Origin: Sycobia sp. Sy_11
Taxonomy: Eukaryota; Arthropoda; Insecta; Hymenoptera; Epichrysomallidae
NCBI GenBank assembly: GCA_018907035.1
Contig: JACCIC010000189.1
Span: 912,001-976,000 of the forward strand
Reading direction: 5' to 3'
DNA length: 64,000 bases
Shown: positions 11,560-23,540 of the stretch, one piece after another
Layout of the letters: the number at the start of each line of letters is the position of its first letter
How positions within the stretch are numbered: position 1 is the stretch's first letter
The notes under the pieces: generated by a model
What the model saw: only the letters and a program-made list of their open reading frames with translations
Database searches by the model: none
Told to the model about the DNA's origin: nothing
Made by a program: the position numbers and the translations under genes

Positions 11560-11897
11560 GCTTGGAAAGAAAGAGAGCGCGACGGTGTGCGGGCGAAGGT
11601 GTGTGTTGGGGGAGGGGATAGGGAGCGACACCACTCGACATTTATCTCCTCCCCCCGGTCGGCCCGTCGTTGACCTGTTGCCCGGTGACATCGATAAATC
11701 AGCCTCTCATATCTCCTTCCCGCCATCGGCATTAATCACCCTAATGATCCTCCCTCCCTCCCTACCTCGCACCCTCCCTCGCCGGTGAGACGCCCGCTCC
11801 CGTATGCTCCCTTAGCCGCGCGCGTCGGTCGGGCGAGCTTATCAGCCGCGACCTTGACTCGATAAGTCCAAGTATATAATGTACAGAGTCGTAAAGT

Positions 11898-11931
11898 GGC
11901 GGTAGCGGCAGCAGCAGCGGCAGCAGCAGCC
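11898..11931. repeat. (GCA)n-like trinucleotide repeat
   Basis: Interrupted CAG/CGG repeat. No flanking open frame with protein character, so it is not read as a polyglutamine tract. Confidence 0.85.
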
Positions 11932-12151
11932 TCGTTATCCGCGGCAACGCGCGGCGCGCACCGGGAGCTATTATGGGATGATCCGCGACGGGAGGGATAA
12001 GGATGATGGGGGGGGGGGCTTGGAAGGTGCGATCGTTTGTATAAAGCGGTGGAGAGCGCGCGTGACTTGTCCTTTCGTTGTAATGCTCTTCGGACACGGA
12101 TGCCATTGTTGTCAGGGTGTCATTGACATGGTCGGTTCAAGAAGAGCGAGG

Positions 12152-12153
<2 letters not shown>

Positions 12154-12191
<38 letters not shown>
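12154..12191. repeat. (GA)n microsatellite
   Basis: About 38 bp of GA. Shorter GA runs follow at 12232-12250 and 12434-12448. Confidence 0.95.
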
Positions 12192-12194
<3 letters not shown>

Positions 12195-12529
12195 GTATTT
12201 ATATTTGTAAGCGTATAGATACATCGTTATCGAGAGAGAGAGAAAGAGAGATAGACTCTTAAATAGGTCCTGCATAGCCACAGATACAGCTTTTTCACGC
12301 TCAAACCTTTTATGCAGAAATATTTTCAGATAAATAGGGTAAATGGTCCTCACACGTAATTTTTACAAAAAATAAGAACAACATTTAATATAAAATAGAA
12401 ATTATATAAATGAAAAATAGGGGGATAGGGGCAGAGAGAGAGAGAGAAAGCTAGACAGAAAAATCGACAAACCTTGGCCCCCTTATTTCCTATATAACAA
12501 GATTAGATCACACTATACGCTTGATAAAA

Positions 12530-12532
<3 letters not shown>

Positions 12533-12576
<44 letters not shown>
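12533..12576. repeat. (TA)n microsatellite
   Basis: About 44 bp of TA, with another split TA array about 110 bp downstream. Confidence 0.96.
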
Positions 12577-12581
<5 letters not shown>

Positions 12582-12685
12582 TAAAACAACCTGGACGACT
12601 ATAAACTAAATTTCATTATCGCTTCGTCGACGCGTCGTCGCGCCCGAGCGCCACCTCTCGCGCGCCGTTCCGATCGAACGGCCAA

Positions 12686-12703
12686 CTATATATATATATA
12701 TAC

Positions 12704-12742
<39 letters not shown>
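12686..12742. repeat. (TA)n microsatellite split by CG
   Basis: Two TA runs (about 16 and 39 bp) separated by a single CG step. Confidence 0.95.
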
Positions 12743-12743
<1 letters not shown>

Positions 12744-13043
12744 CGTATACGTGCGCCTTGGCATACCACAGGGCGAAGCGCGCGAGACGCCCGAAGAGTT
12801 GTTTTTGAGCAGCGCCAGGACGACGCGGAGGACGCGCGCTGCATCGTATTATGGCCTGGCCTAGGCCGGGGGAGTCCGCGGGAGATAAGCCCCCTATCTC
12901 TCTGTGTGCTCTCCTGCAGCCATCACCCTTTCCCCGCGAGGTCTCCGGGCACTCTTTCTCCCCCTCACTTCCTCGCCGTTCCTTCTTTCGCTACGGCGTG
13001 ATCTCCGCGCGCGCCTTTTATCTCTTTTAGCCTGCCTCTCTAG

Positions 13044-13048
<5 letters not shown>

Positions 13049-13085
<37 letters not shown>
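13049..13085. repeat. (CT)n microsatellite
   Basis: Pure CT array followed by a C8 run. Confidence 0.95.
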
Positions 13086-13088
<3 letters not shown>

Positions 13089-13320
13089 CCCCCCTCCTCG
13101 CGCTTTTAAGAGGCGGAAAGCGAGAGGTACATAAGACTATCCTTCGAACGGGCGAGTCAACGAGCCCCGACAATCTGTCTCCTGGCGTGTGATAAATCAA
13201 TCTCCCCCCGTGTTGGACGTGTGGGACATGATCAACTCCCTAGGACAGGGAGGAGAGGGAGAGACTGCGTAGTACTTAAGGCGTAGTACGTAGGTGCGCA
13301 CACGCGTGCGCGATTGCGCC

Positions 13321-13323
<3 letters not shown>

Positions 13324-13366
<43 letters not shown>

Positions 13367-13394
13367 TTTTATGTCTCTCTCTCTCTCTCTCTCT
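13324..13394. repeat. (CT)n microsatellite, interrupted
   Basis: Two CT runs (about 37 and 21 bp) separated by ATCTCTTTTTATG. Confidence 0.94.
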
Positions 13395-13420
13395 GTCGCG
13401 GGGAAAATAGAAAGATGTTA

Positions 13421-15240
13421 AATATATGGAGTCTATACGGATAGGTATATAAAACGCGCATGTATACATTATTACACACATCAGCATAGTCCGTTTATTT
13501 TACGTGATTATAATGAACGGGTTATTGCGAAGGGAAAATGTTCGAACGGTTTCGAATAAAACTGCGCGTTAACAAGAATCAATAAAAATAAAGAAACAAT
13601 TATTCACAGCAATAGAGTGAGCGTTGCGGTACCCTTGGAGGGGGAAGAGAGGCTAATAAAGGATGCTTTTGTAATTTACTTGTTCGTTATATCAAGTTCT
13701 TCTTGAAAAATATAAAATTTCTCGTCATTATAGTCTTTAAAAAATAATATAATTAGACAGACGGTCAGACTGTCCTTAGAATCTAAAATATAAATGTAAC
13801 TCGAATACTATAAAATAATAAATATACTACTGTTAACAAATTCTATTATATATATTATTTGAATCATGCAAATCGTGTGTAATATAATTTTTTTCCAGCA
13901 TATAGCCTAAATAAAGTTTATATACAGAATAATTCTTATCTGAAACGTTAAGGTTAATTGTTAGATTCAATTTTTTAAAAAGTATTTTGCGGAATATATA
14001 TTTTATTATAACTTTATTCTAGTCATTATGAACATCAAATTGTTCTATTTTTGTTTGTCTTATTATTTTTCACGGAAATATACACTTGTAAAATATATGT
14101 AATGTTACAACTTCGATCTAATTTTTTTTCTGTATATATGTATGTATGTTTTTCTAAAGCAAAGATTTTTATTTGAGATAATCAAAGTAATTATTTTTTA
14201 ATTAAATTAAATTTTTTAAATTAAATAATTAATAATTAAATAATTTTTTAATAAATATTTAATTAGATTATTTTTTGCGTAGAAGATGCTTTAAGTCAAT
14301 AAATTCTTTGAAGAAAAAAATTTGTTGATGCCAAATCAATATTTTATTACTTGTGGTAGATATTTCTTTACAGTTAAGATTTTACACTTAACAGTTTGGT
14401 TTATTCGAACTAAATACAAATTCTAGTTAGTACATTTATTAAAAAATTAACATAAAAAAAATAAGTTTCTTAACATTCGCGTATAATTTGAAGTACACGT
14501 ATTTTTCTAATGTAAATAAACAATTGATTATCTAAAAAATAACAAATCTTTTGTTGGGAAAAAATTCTTCATTTAAATAAACACTTTTTATTGAAAAGTG
14601 GGTATTCGAAATCGACTACATATTTCCTGGATTAAGAAAAATTTGTTTAATTTTAAGAAATATTTATTGAAATTAAGCAACCTAACCTGTAGTAAATATA
14701 TATCAATCTCGTAATCTACATTATCTTCTTTAATATCTTGGAGAATAAGAGAAAAACTTAAAAAAAATTTACATCCTCGTTCCTGTCAGAATATATACGT
14801 AAGTTAAAAATGTCCAATGCATTGTATAAATTCAATACAATTTCCTACTGTTTTAACGATTTTTACAATGCAAAAGGAATCAACTTTAGATTTATGCCCG
14901 CAATAAAAGATAAAATTTACGATCGCAATTCACGATAGTCATATAAGATCGAAAAACGACGTTTACTTTGTACTTGGAGGCAGCTGTGGGCATATATACA
15001 CGCATACGTTTATATACGGACAGAGTGTGCGAAATTTTTTACGATTTTTCTATATACGAGCGTCGATAAAAATGTCAGCTACCTTATGCTCGAGCGCGCC
15101 GGATGCGAGATTCGAGATGACGTTTACGAGTTTATATAAAGATTAGTGATTTTTTGGCACTCGATAGGTACTGCTTCGATCTTATAGGAAATAACGTATT
15201 ATATTCGCGTTGTAAAATCCCGTAGTGGATGCGGCGCGTC
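13421..15240. other. Long AT-rich block
   Basis: About 1.8 kb of AT-rich DNA with almost no CpG and no long microsatellite, including a simple A/T stretch at 14190-14275. A small hairpin CACTTTT-TATTG-AAAAGTG sits at 14582-14600. No open frame of note, no repeat family recognised. Confidence 0.7.
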
Positions 15241-15286
15241 GAATAATATCTATTGAACTACACTGGGCTTCATCATCACAGACACG

Positions 15287-15293
<7 letters not shown>

Positions 15294-15345
<52 letters not shown>
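15294..15345. repeat. (TA)n microsatellite
   Basis: About 42 bp of TA degrading into GTATATATACACAC. It forms a pair with the array about 120 bp downstream. Confidence 0.96.
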
Positions 15346-15346
<1 letters not shown>

Positions 15347-15458
15347 CACAAGAATCATCAATCGTTTAAGATCTAGAAATCAAACTCTTCTGTCGATTCC
15401 ATCAAGCGTTAAATCACCGTCGCAGACTAGGTACACGGAGTCTCATTTATCCCCGACA

Positions 15459-15460
<2 letters not shown>

Positions 15461-15511
<51 letters not shown>
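15461..15511. repeat. (TA)n microsatellite
   Basis: Pure TA array of about 51 bp, the partner of 15294-15345. Confidence 0.97.
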
Positions 15512-15514
<3 letters not shown>

Positions 15515-16140
15515 AGTAGAAAGTTGGAAGACTGTATCCCCAGCCTATTTCGTAAGGATAGCGGATAGTCCTCGTCGCCAAGAAGAGAAAGTCCCCTCCC
15601 CCCTCCCGCCGGCCATTCTGACAGATCAATTTCAGCGGTTAAACATTAGCCGCGCATGATACAGAGATCGAGAGCACCCGGGGACGCTGACTCGAGTCGA
15701 CTCGATTGGCGGGCCTATTTAAAATCTCAAAAGGATTGCCCCCGTCGTTATCGCCGATCGCCGATCGCGTACGACCTCGCCGTCTGGTCGGGATTTATGG
15801 TCGGCGAGTACGGAGTCGCGGCGCGAGGAAGACCAGAGTAGCGCGCGCATAGCGGTGCGGCTAAGTTACGTGTCAGTCATGTACACGGTGAGACGCGTCC
15901 GGTGGATCAGAGGTATAAGAGAGCCGCGATGATAAGTGGAAAAGAATGCCCGACAATTTATCCGTTCATCGGGTTACGCGCGCGCGCGCGCGCGCGCCCT
16001 GCTGATCCGACCGAGCGCCGACGATGTGACTCCGAATATGGACAGAGTTTATGCATATATACGCGTGTAATGCGTGGTTATAACGGCATCGATATGGTGT
16101 TCAATATAGATATACATAAGCATCGCCGCAAGAGAAAAAT
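15512..16140. other. GC-leaning block
   Basis: CpG-containing unique sequence with TTTATGGTC at about 15794 and a (CG)11 run. No gene recognised. Confidence 0.6.
15977..15998. repeat. (CG)11 run
   Basis: Twenty-two bases of strictly alternating C and G, among the longest such runs here. Z-DNA-compatible. Confidence 0.94.
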
Positions 16141-17220
16141 CGGATATGAAAGAAGGTAGATTATGTACGCGGTCAGTTATTAAACTTTGTATTTCACTTT
16201 TCCACAGTTTACTTAGTTTTACGGGATAATGATACTCGCCTTAATTACAATCTATGTGCTTTATCATATCTATAGTAACGCACCAAGGTTTTCGGATCTT
16301 TCCTATTATGATATTTCGACACCTGGGAAATAGTGTTTTATCGAATTCAAATGCTGAAGCAATACAATCCTAATTCTAATTTTGAAGAAAATAGATTTCA
16401 GCTTGATAAGGAGGCAATTCGAGCTCAACATTTAAAGAAGCGTAATGCTGGCTAGAGAAGATTGCAAGTCAGATTTGTGAATGAATGGCAATTATTCGAG
16501 TTGAAATTTTCAGTGCAGGAAATGGTTTCAATGTAATTGTTACCAAGGAGAATTTATTAGATATACAGGCGATTCGTTTGGTCTGAATAAAGTGAGGTGA
16601 CATTTTTCATCACTTTCCTTTGTGTACAATGGTGGTGTACAATGCCAAGACAATTATAATGAAATGATAAAATTATAAAAAATTCTTATTAAATAAATAA
16701 AACGTAAGGTACAAAAATAATTTTGTTGCATGAAACTGCTTGTGAGCTATTCTTCGTCCAGTTTATACATATAGTTCCTAGACAGCTTTTATTTATACCG
16801 TATTTATCAATTCAAATTATAATAAGCTTAGTGTGTTGTTTCAAATTATGATGCTTCTGTTAAAAGGGGACCGATGTCAAAATATGGTCCCAAAAACATG
16901 AAAAATACAAATATGACTAAATTTTTGCTCTGTGATTATGAATAACAAACCTCTTTATTTGTAAGATTGAAGTCAAGTCAGTTTTTACGATTGAAGAAAA
17001 TTAAAACGTTTACAGATAAAAACTTTTTATAAAATCGCGACAGGAGTGGTTTTTTACTTTAAAACATGGGTACTAATAGCATGTTTCATTGACTTGTATG
17101 TTATAAAAAATTTTTATTCAGTTGATTAAATAATTATTGTACGGGTAGATAACGGGTATTTAGAAGCTAAATAGTATGAGATCTAAATTTCTTACGTAAT
17201 AAAGATTTAAAATTATACAT
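16141..17220. other. AT-rich block
   Basis: About 1.1 kb of AT-rich unique sequence without microsatellites. A weak hairpin GGGACC ... GGTCCC lies near 16865-16890. No gene recognised. Confidence 0.68.
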
Positions 17221-17630
17221 AGTGTAGCCAAGACGAGCACTCTTGCGTCCCGGGTCTCGGGTCTTGTTTTTCGCGCGTCTTTGTCGCGAGCTCGTGTTTT
17301 GATATTGGCTTCAAATTTTCATACGGGGATAATGCCGAGACTGGGCGTTCGCGAAACCCCCTGGTCTATGCATCTATCATTTTAAACCGTTATAAACCAC
17401 GGTATTTATAGGCGCGCAAGATCAGCCGGTCGGATCCGTAATGGCGCGCGGGCTCCTTTCCTAATCCTTAGAAATGAAGATTATCGCGCAGCATGGTCCT
17501 TTGTACGAGAGCCGTATAGAAAGTTGAAGTGAAAAAAAAAACAAAAAAGTCGCGGCAAGAAGTAATCAGGGCTCACCTGGACACATAAACCCGATTTCTG
17601 CGTATGTGCACGTGTGCGCCTGTACCGCAT

Positions 17631-17632
<2 letters not shown>

Positions 17633-17668
<36 letters not shown>

Positions 17669-17672
17669 CTCT
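17633..17672. repeat. (CT)n microsatellite
   Basis: CT array of about 32 bp plus an imperfect tail. Confidence 0.95.
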
Positions 17673-17881
17673 CACTTGCTCGTTACACCGTGCAGTTATG
17701 GAAGAGAGGAAGCAAGAAAAGAGCGCCGACAAGGGGCAACATAAGCGAGGGCGCCTCATGAATATTCAACGGACAAGTTGTCCGCTCGCGGGTGCCACGT
17801 GACGTATACCCTTGTTGATCATAAGTGGGTTTGTTTCGCTGATTGTTGTCGCGCGCATCCGTGGTGGGAGGAAAGGAGAGT

Positions 17882-17901
17882 GCGAGCGAGCGAGCGAGCG
17901 A

Positions 17902-17961
<60 letters not shown>

Positions 17962-17962
17962 C
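17882..17962. repeat. (GCGA)n-(GA)n compound repeat
   Basis: Five GCGA units lead, through GATGGA, into about 55 bp of GA with one AGAAGA interruption. On one strand this is an 80-base purine-dominated tract. Confidence 0.94.
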
Positions 17963-18200
17963 GAACCGCTCTCGGGGCCCAGGGGGTCCGCTGAATATGC
18001 ATCGAGTTCTCCAGTCCCGCCAGCCTCTCCCCCGCCCTCGCCAGACTCCTTTTGATTTTTGCGTGCAAGGCAATATATGGGATTGCAACTGCATCTTACA
18101 GGTTCTATAATTTGCAGAGGCGCTGATAAGCCATAGGTTTATAAGCGGACGCCGCTGCACTTTGGGTACAAGAGTAGAGGGCGTAGAAGCGAACTCCGCA

Positions 18201-19140
18201 TTATCGGAGAATACGCTATAAATTCTTGAACGACTGATTATAACTATATATATATACATAATATAGTAGCAAATATATATTTTGTGAGCAAAATTCACTC
18301 TTTTAAATACAATCTCAATTTTCAATTGCCAAGTTCAAATCGTGAAATCTATAAAATAGAATAAGTGAAATTTTGGATTATCGAATAAATTAACTTCCTA
18401 GTAGTTATCGATAAAGAAATACATACTTGGTTCTAAGTAATTTTTCAAATTTTAATAGGAGAACATTGAAAATCTACTTTAATGTTAAAACTTGAAGAGA
18501 TTTTTTCAGTTCTTCTATCCGACGATGTAAAATTTAATATCAATTTAAGCAACTTTTTTTTCACAAAATTTTGAATAGTTAAGAAATCTCCGCAATAAAT
18601 TAATACCCAAACTATGAAATAAGAGTTAAACAATGTATAAACAACGTCGTACTGTCAGTCAATTTTCTCATCAGCCACTATTTGGAAACCTGCATTGTTT
18701 GAACATTATATTAACTAACCACATCCACAATTATTAATATTAGTCGACTTATTTGAATTGTCACATCCAAGCTTCAGGTTAATATCTTTGAAAGCTTGTT
18801 CCTAGACCGTAGATGCATTATTTTTTTCTACAAGTAACATCGATCCAACTTATGCCCAACACGTAAGATACTTTTTTGAAACATTGTTTTTTTTTTTTTT
18901 ATACATACGCATCTGCATCGAATAAGTGAATTTTGTCCAAGTTCTTTTCATAATAAGGTACGTTTTTACCAATATTAAACCAGTTTTCTTTCAGCAATTA
19001 CATAAGCAAATGAGCATCAATCTTACACGAAGAATTCTGAACCAATATAAGCGAAAATAAACTTTAAAACTCAGACACAGACAGAAGAAATACGTAATTT
19101 ATACATCTATCAAAATTTTACCACATATCCATGGAACTAT
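18201..19140. other. AT-rich block
   Basis: AT-rich unique sequence with short TA runs (18244-18256) and a T16-type run near 18886-18900. No gene recognised. Confidence 0.67.
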
Positions 19141-19770
19141 AATCAAGTCGGGGGACGTTAAAAAAGCCTAACCCGTCTAACGTATCAGACTTGCCTTGCA
19201 ATTGTCAAGACCGAAGTCCCGGCCCGAGCGCCTGAAATTCGTCAGCCGGCGCCCGAAAAAAATTGCCCCGATCGCTCGCGCGCGCGGAACGCGAACCGCG
19301 TCACATTCTCTAGCGTCACATTCGAGCGCCCGCAGAGCTATACGTCCACGAGGCATTCGTGCGCTCGGCGCTCGTAACAGGCGGCGTCCCGTATCGCGTC
19401 GACGGCTTGGTTCGCGTGTGTACAGAGGGCGTGAACTAATCTGCCGCTGTCGTAACACGCGCTCGCCGTCGCTCTCTACGCGGGGGCAAAAGCGGGCGGC
19501 GGTGCACCGCTCGCGCGAGCGAAAAAATAAACGCCGTCCCATCCCGGCAGTACCGGGGCGCAAGGTTTATTTCTCACCTCGGACCGGCGAGCGGGTCGCA
19601 TTGCGCGCGGCGCGCTCGCCATAAATTAGCCGATTACTTCGCGGAGTTTTCCCGCTCATTCGAGTCTTCGTCCCGTTTGGCATGGAGCGCCTGGAGGCCG
19701 CGATAAGCCCCGACGAAGCTAATGACCGGCCTTAGGATTCTTTCGCGCGCCTCGCGCTGAGTATGATATA
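19141..19770. other. GC-rich CpG block
   Basis: Very CpG-rich. It contains GCCATAAA at 19618-19625 and GATAAGCCCC at 19702-19711. The 128- and 142-codon frames are Arg/Ala/Pro-rich products of low stop density on both strands of the same DNA, with no domain seen. Confidence 0.62.
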
Positions 19771-20325
19771 TCGATGCTATATATATATATACATATACTG
19801 GTACAGATGGTACAAAGTCAATGAAAACCTAAAAGATATATGTATAAAACTTTATAGTTCAAAAGTGTATTTGGTGTTGGGAGTAGATTCGCTGGTCGGC
19901 TTTGAGTGAAAAGTTCTGTATATTATAGTGCTTTTTTTAATGGAGTTGCATATTTCGTAAAAAATTAAGTACAATACAGCGATAATAAAGGACAGAGAGA
20001 GAATAACTAATATAATTAACGAGAAGTACGAAAAAATGGGGTGAAATAGACACACTCGTCATATCAAGATCACGTTGCAATATCAAGAAGGAGTGAATAG
20101 CTTTAGATATTTTCAGCTTTAGCTTAAATAACCTTTTAGCTTCGGAATGAATAAAAGGATTGAGAAGATTATATGCAGCTTCATAAACAACGAACTCGTT
20201 TTACTTATTTGAAAATTAATACGAAATCTAAATCTCAGAGGATGGCGAGAAAACATTTCTATGTACATATATAGCGCTCGAATTATCCTAGGCCTTCGAA
20301 AAGAATGCTACATACAGATGCTGCA
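19771..20325. other. AT-rich spacer
   Basis: AT-rich unique sequence with a short TA run at 19779-19791. Nothing else recognised. Confidence 0.62.
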
Positions 20326-20490
20326 GGTTTAGTGCGTCACCAATACCAAGACCAAGACCAGATTTAGCGAAATGTCGCCTTGCGTATGCACAAAACCAAG
20401 ATCGCCATTGAATCGACGATACTTATTCGACAACGGGACGGCATTTTATCAAATCTGGTCTTGGTCTCGGTATTGATGAAGCACTGGTTC
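20326..20490. repeat. Long foldback (inverted repeat) with internal stem
   Basis: The left arm 20326-20365 and right arm 20451-20490 are reverse complements. Over the inner 35 positions 32 match, and the innermost 17 (AGACCAAGACCAGATTT) are perfect. The 85-nt loop can pair further (GCGAAATG near 20367-20374 with CATTTTATC near 20442-20450). Each arm carries a short internal repeat of CCAAGA. The loop is too long for a standard animal microRNA precursor. A hairpin RNA, a short inverted-repeat element or the remnant of an inverted duplication are all possible. Short open frames on both strands across it are by-products. Confidence 0.85.
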
Positions 20491-21460
20491 AGGTTGGCGC
20501 AGCGGTCATCGGGCCGCGCGGAAGGAAAGGTGGGTTTCCAAAAAACGCGACCGTCCAGCACTGAACTCCGTACAATCTCGCAATTTCGTATTTTGCCAAT
20601 GATCGAATATTTTAATTTAATAATAGTGTTCTACGTATACATATGTATGTGTGTGCGTGTGTGTGTGTGTGTGCGCGCGCGCGTGTAAAAACTAGCATGC
20701 CCGCAACGCGTCGCCCCGACGCCGAACGAAATCCCAACGCTGTGGGCGCCGTGCGAGAATCCCAAGCGCGACTGCGTATTACACTACAGGGTCCATTTTA
20801 CACACCCGCGGCGGGCGCGAGTTAACATGCAAATATATATACAGTCCCCGGACGGCGACGCGCGCGCGCGCATTCACGGCCGAGGAGCGCGGCCGTTATT
20901 ATTGCGCTCTGATCCTCCTGCGGGCGCGACGCGCGCGCGCGCGCCTCTCGCTTACCGGTCGCGCCCGCGCGCATAAACTCGGGAGTATATACGCGTACGC
21001 GCGTACATGTGCGCAATTACGCGCGTACGTATATTTACGCGTAATACGCAATTCCGCGCGAGGGGGACTCTCGTAATTCCCATCGACTTCCCCCCTCCCC
21101 AACCCTCCATCGCGAAATCGCCCGGCTCCTATTTAACGAAGCTTCGATGCTAATTGGGGAGGGAGGGGGGGCGGGGGCGGGTCATTTGCAGCTACACGCG
21201 GGCCCGCGAGCGGCTTCGACGGGCGAACCCGAACGCGGAGGGTTTTTCGCTAATTATTCGGGCACAACCGGGGCTTTTCGAAGGTGCGCGGAGGTGGGGG
21301 GGGTGGGAGGCGATGTCGTAAACAACATCGGGCAGCGGCGAAGGGGAAAAGGGGATGCATCGACGGGGGAAAATACGGAGTGATGTACATATATCTATAT
21401 ATTATATATATACGGAGTATTCGAATCTCGAAGGACGACGTCCTCCTTGCGCGCGAATGT
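20491..21460. other. GC-rich CpG block
   Basis: CpG-rich with many alternating CG/TG steps, GCATAAA near 20970 and G runs near 21170 and 21297. No gene recognised. Confidence 0.62.
20644..20686. repeat. (TG)n-(CG)n alternating tract
   Basis: About 43 bases of strictly alternating pyrimidine-purine steps, TG then CG then TG. It is the strongest Z-DNA-type sequence in this part of the window. Confidence 0.92.
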
Positions 21461-21465
21461 TTATA

Positions 21466-21471
21466 TATGTG

Positions 21472-21522
<51 letters not shown>
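21466..21522. repeat. (AT)n microsatellite
   Basis: About 47 bp of AT preceded by an imperfect GT/AT stretch. Confidence 0.96.
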
Positions 21523-21525
<3 letters not shown>

Positions 21526-22640
21526 AGCGTGCGGAACATTTAGAATATAGTGGGCTGCAGTCACGCTAGGCCTATATCCTCCTTCTTACTCCCGCGGTTG
21601 CTTACGTTTTTAACGGCCGCGTTAACAGCAGGGTGGTCCCTTTACCGTGCGCCGACTAATTTACACGACGCGTCGCTTATTAATTGTTATTATAATGCAA
21701 TTAAAACCGATTCCGGGGCAGGTTATTTATTTTAGTGGCGCACGCGGCATAAATGGCTCTTGGATTTTTTTTTTCCTTTTTATTTTCTTTTTTTTCGTAT
21801 CCTTGTGGAGCCGTTTCGTGTTTATTGGGTCTTCGGAGAATAAAATGAAAAAGCTGTAGGTACATTGATGGTAAATTTACGAAATTTTGTAGAGTGATCA
21901 TATATCAATTTGAAAAATAAAATTAAACTGTATAACGTACGAATAAAGTAATTGTTCTTGCAAAAACAATTCGGTTATGATGTATATTATACAAAATAAG
22001 TCATTTGTATCAAAGACTGTTGGACTTCAACGTTATTGAAAAATAGATTTTTTATCGGATAAAACGCAATGCATTCTAGGAGAAAAGCAAGTGTTAGTGA
22101 GAATCGCAGTGACTATACAAATGTATATTATAATGTAGATACAGAATGTAGGTGATATTAATTTTAGTATAACTTGACATTGACATATTTGCTGAAACGA
22201 GCATAGCGAAGATTTTATTGGAGGTTTCTGATCATCGTGAAAAGATTTTGAAATATTATGTGAAAACGGTTTTAGTTCTCGACCATGGCTTTAGTAAAAT
22301 TTATTTTTAAAAATCGTTCTAAGAGAATTTACAAAAAGAAAAAAAAGAGTCATATTTTTTTAAAGAATTTGAATATAGTGTCTGAAAAATTCTAGTATGT
22401 ACATTCTACGAATCCTCTTGGGACTCCTAACAAGTTTTATTTTTGAAAAACATGCTCTATCCCATCAAATCTATTCCACAGTATTCCATTCAAATGTGGA
22501 TGAAGCAATTTTGTAATTTGAAATTGCAAATCTCACCAGGCATCGCTTTGCAGAAAAAATTATCCCAGGAAAACAATCGTCGTATGATGATCTAGAGAAT
22601 TTTTTGATACTTTGACGGTAATAAATCATTTTATTCTCCT
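21523..22640. other. Mixed to AT-rich block
   Basis: The first 240 bases are mixed and contain GCATAAA at 21747-21753 followed by a T-rich tract at 21766-21799. The rest is AT-rich unique sequence. No gene recognised. Confidence 0.63.
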
Positions 22641-22867
22641 CGTACCCATCGAGCGCGCGCGCGACTCGACGCTTATAAATCCTGCTGTTTCCGTTGGAAT
22701 ACATCGCTTAATAGAATATAAACGGATGACCGGGGCGCACTCTGTCCCCGCGGACAAATAGATCCCCAAGCCAACTCATGCAGCCCCCGTCGATACAACT
22801 CGGAGAGCGGCCAGGATGGCGACCGCCGGCGTACACGGAGAACGGAGGAAAGTTCGAGGATATATTT

Positions 22868-22920
<53 letters not shown>

Positions 22921-23540
22921 CAACAAAAGATGTATATATAAGTAATACAATGTCTCCTGACTCTAACTGCTCTCCCCCCTCCCTCTCGCTTCGCTTCTCT
23001 CACTCTCTCACTCTCAATCTCTCTCCCCGTCTCAAAGTCGACCGCGTCCCCCGGCGACGACGACGCTGTGCACCGGCCGCACGGACGAACTCCCTCTGCC
23101 CCCCCCCCGCCGCCCGAGCCCCGCTCGCTCGGAATGTTGATCCGTGACTAATCTGGCGGTTCGGCGCGCGGCGGCTCACGCGGACGGCCCGGCGGTATCG
23201 CGGACCCGCTGAATTATTGCCCTGTTATCTCGGGGCGGTCGGGTGGGGGGAGGGGGCCGTGGGAGGCTAGGCGGAATCATCGCTGGGGGAGTGAAAGGGG
23301 ACGTAGGGGGATGGGGGGGATCCAGTTTCATAAAAGGCACCGACCGCGCTCGTGCCTTGTCCCTCTCTCGCTCTTCCGCTGCTCTCGTCGCGCGCGCCCC
23401 GCCGCTTCCTCGGGGTCCTTACGGAGCGGCGTTTGCCGCGGGATGTGGAGCGAAAGCTGCGCCGCGCGTGCTGGGAAACGGCGGAAATAGTCTGGAGCGG
23501 GCACGGTCGCGGCCTCGGAAGATCTGTTAGAGAGGGATGA
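22641..23540. other. GC-rich CpG block
   Basis: CpG-rich sequence containing a (TA)n array, CT-rich segments near 22972-23030 and G runs at 23244-23320. Both-strand frames lack protein character. Confidence 0.62.
22872..22917. repeat. (TA)n microsatellite
   Basis: Pure TA array of about 46 bp. Confidence 0.97.

Larger units (their letters stand above)
11221..12532. other. Mixed block rich in short repeats
   Basis: Moderately GC-rich with (TA)n, CAG-like and GA arrays. It contains CTTATCAG at 11838-11845 and GATAAG at 11861-11866 (GATA-factor-like words). The frame 11229-11621 runs into the (TA)n array. No gene supported. Confidence 0.6.
12577..13420. other. GC-rich block with AT and CT arrays
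   Basis: CpG-rich sequence holding ATTATGGCC near 12848 and GATAAGCCCC at 12884-12893. The latter 10-mer recurs at 19702-19711. A 9-bp word GCGTAGTAC is repeated at 13266-13290. No gene recognised. Confidence 0.62.
17221..18200. other. GC-rich block
   Basis: CpG-rich sequence with the CT and GCGA/GA arrays listed separately. Frames through them read as Leu-Ser or Arg-Glu repeats and are not coding. Confidence 0.63.

Noticed and set aside
13755..13800. Possible fourth copy of the dispersed repeat (GGTCAGACTGTCCTTAGA)
   Set aside because: Only one short block matches. The following blocks of the family are absent at the expected spacing.
14582..14600. Small hairpin CACTTTT-TATTG-AAAAGTG
   Set aside because: Seven A/T-rich pairs in 1.8 kb of AT-rich DNA are expected by chance.
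19177..19624. Overlapping 128- and 142-codon frames on opposite strands
   Set aside because: Both are Arg/Ala/Pro/Ser-rich and open only because stop codons are rare in CpG-rich DNA.
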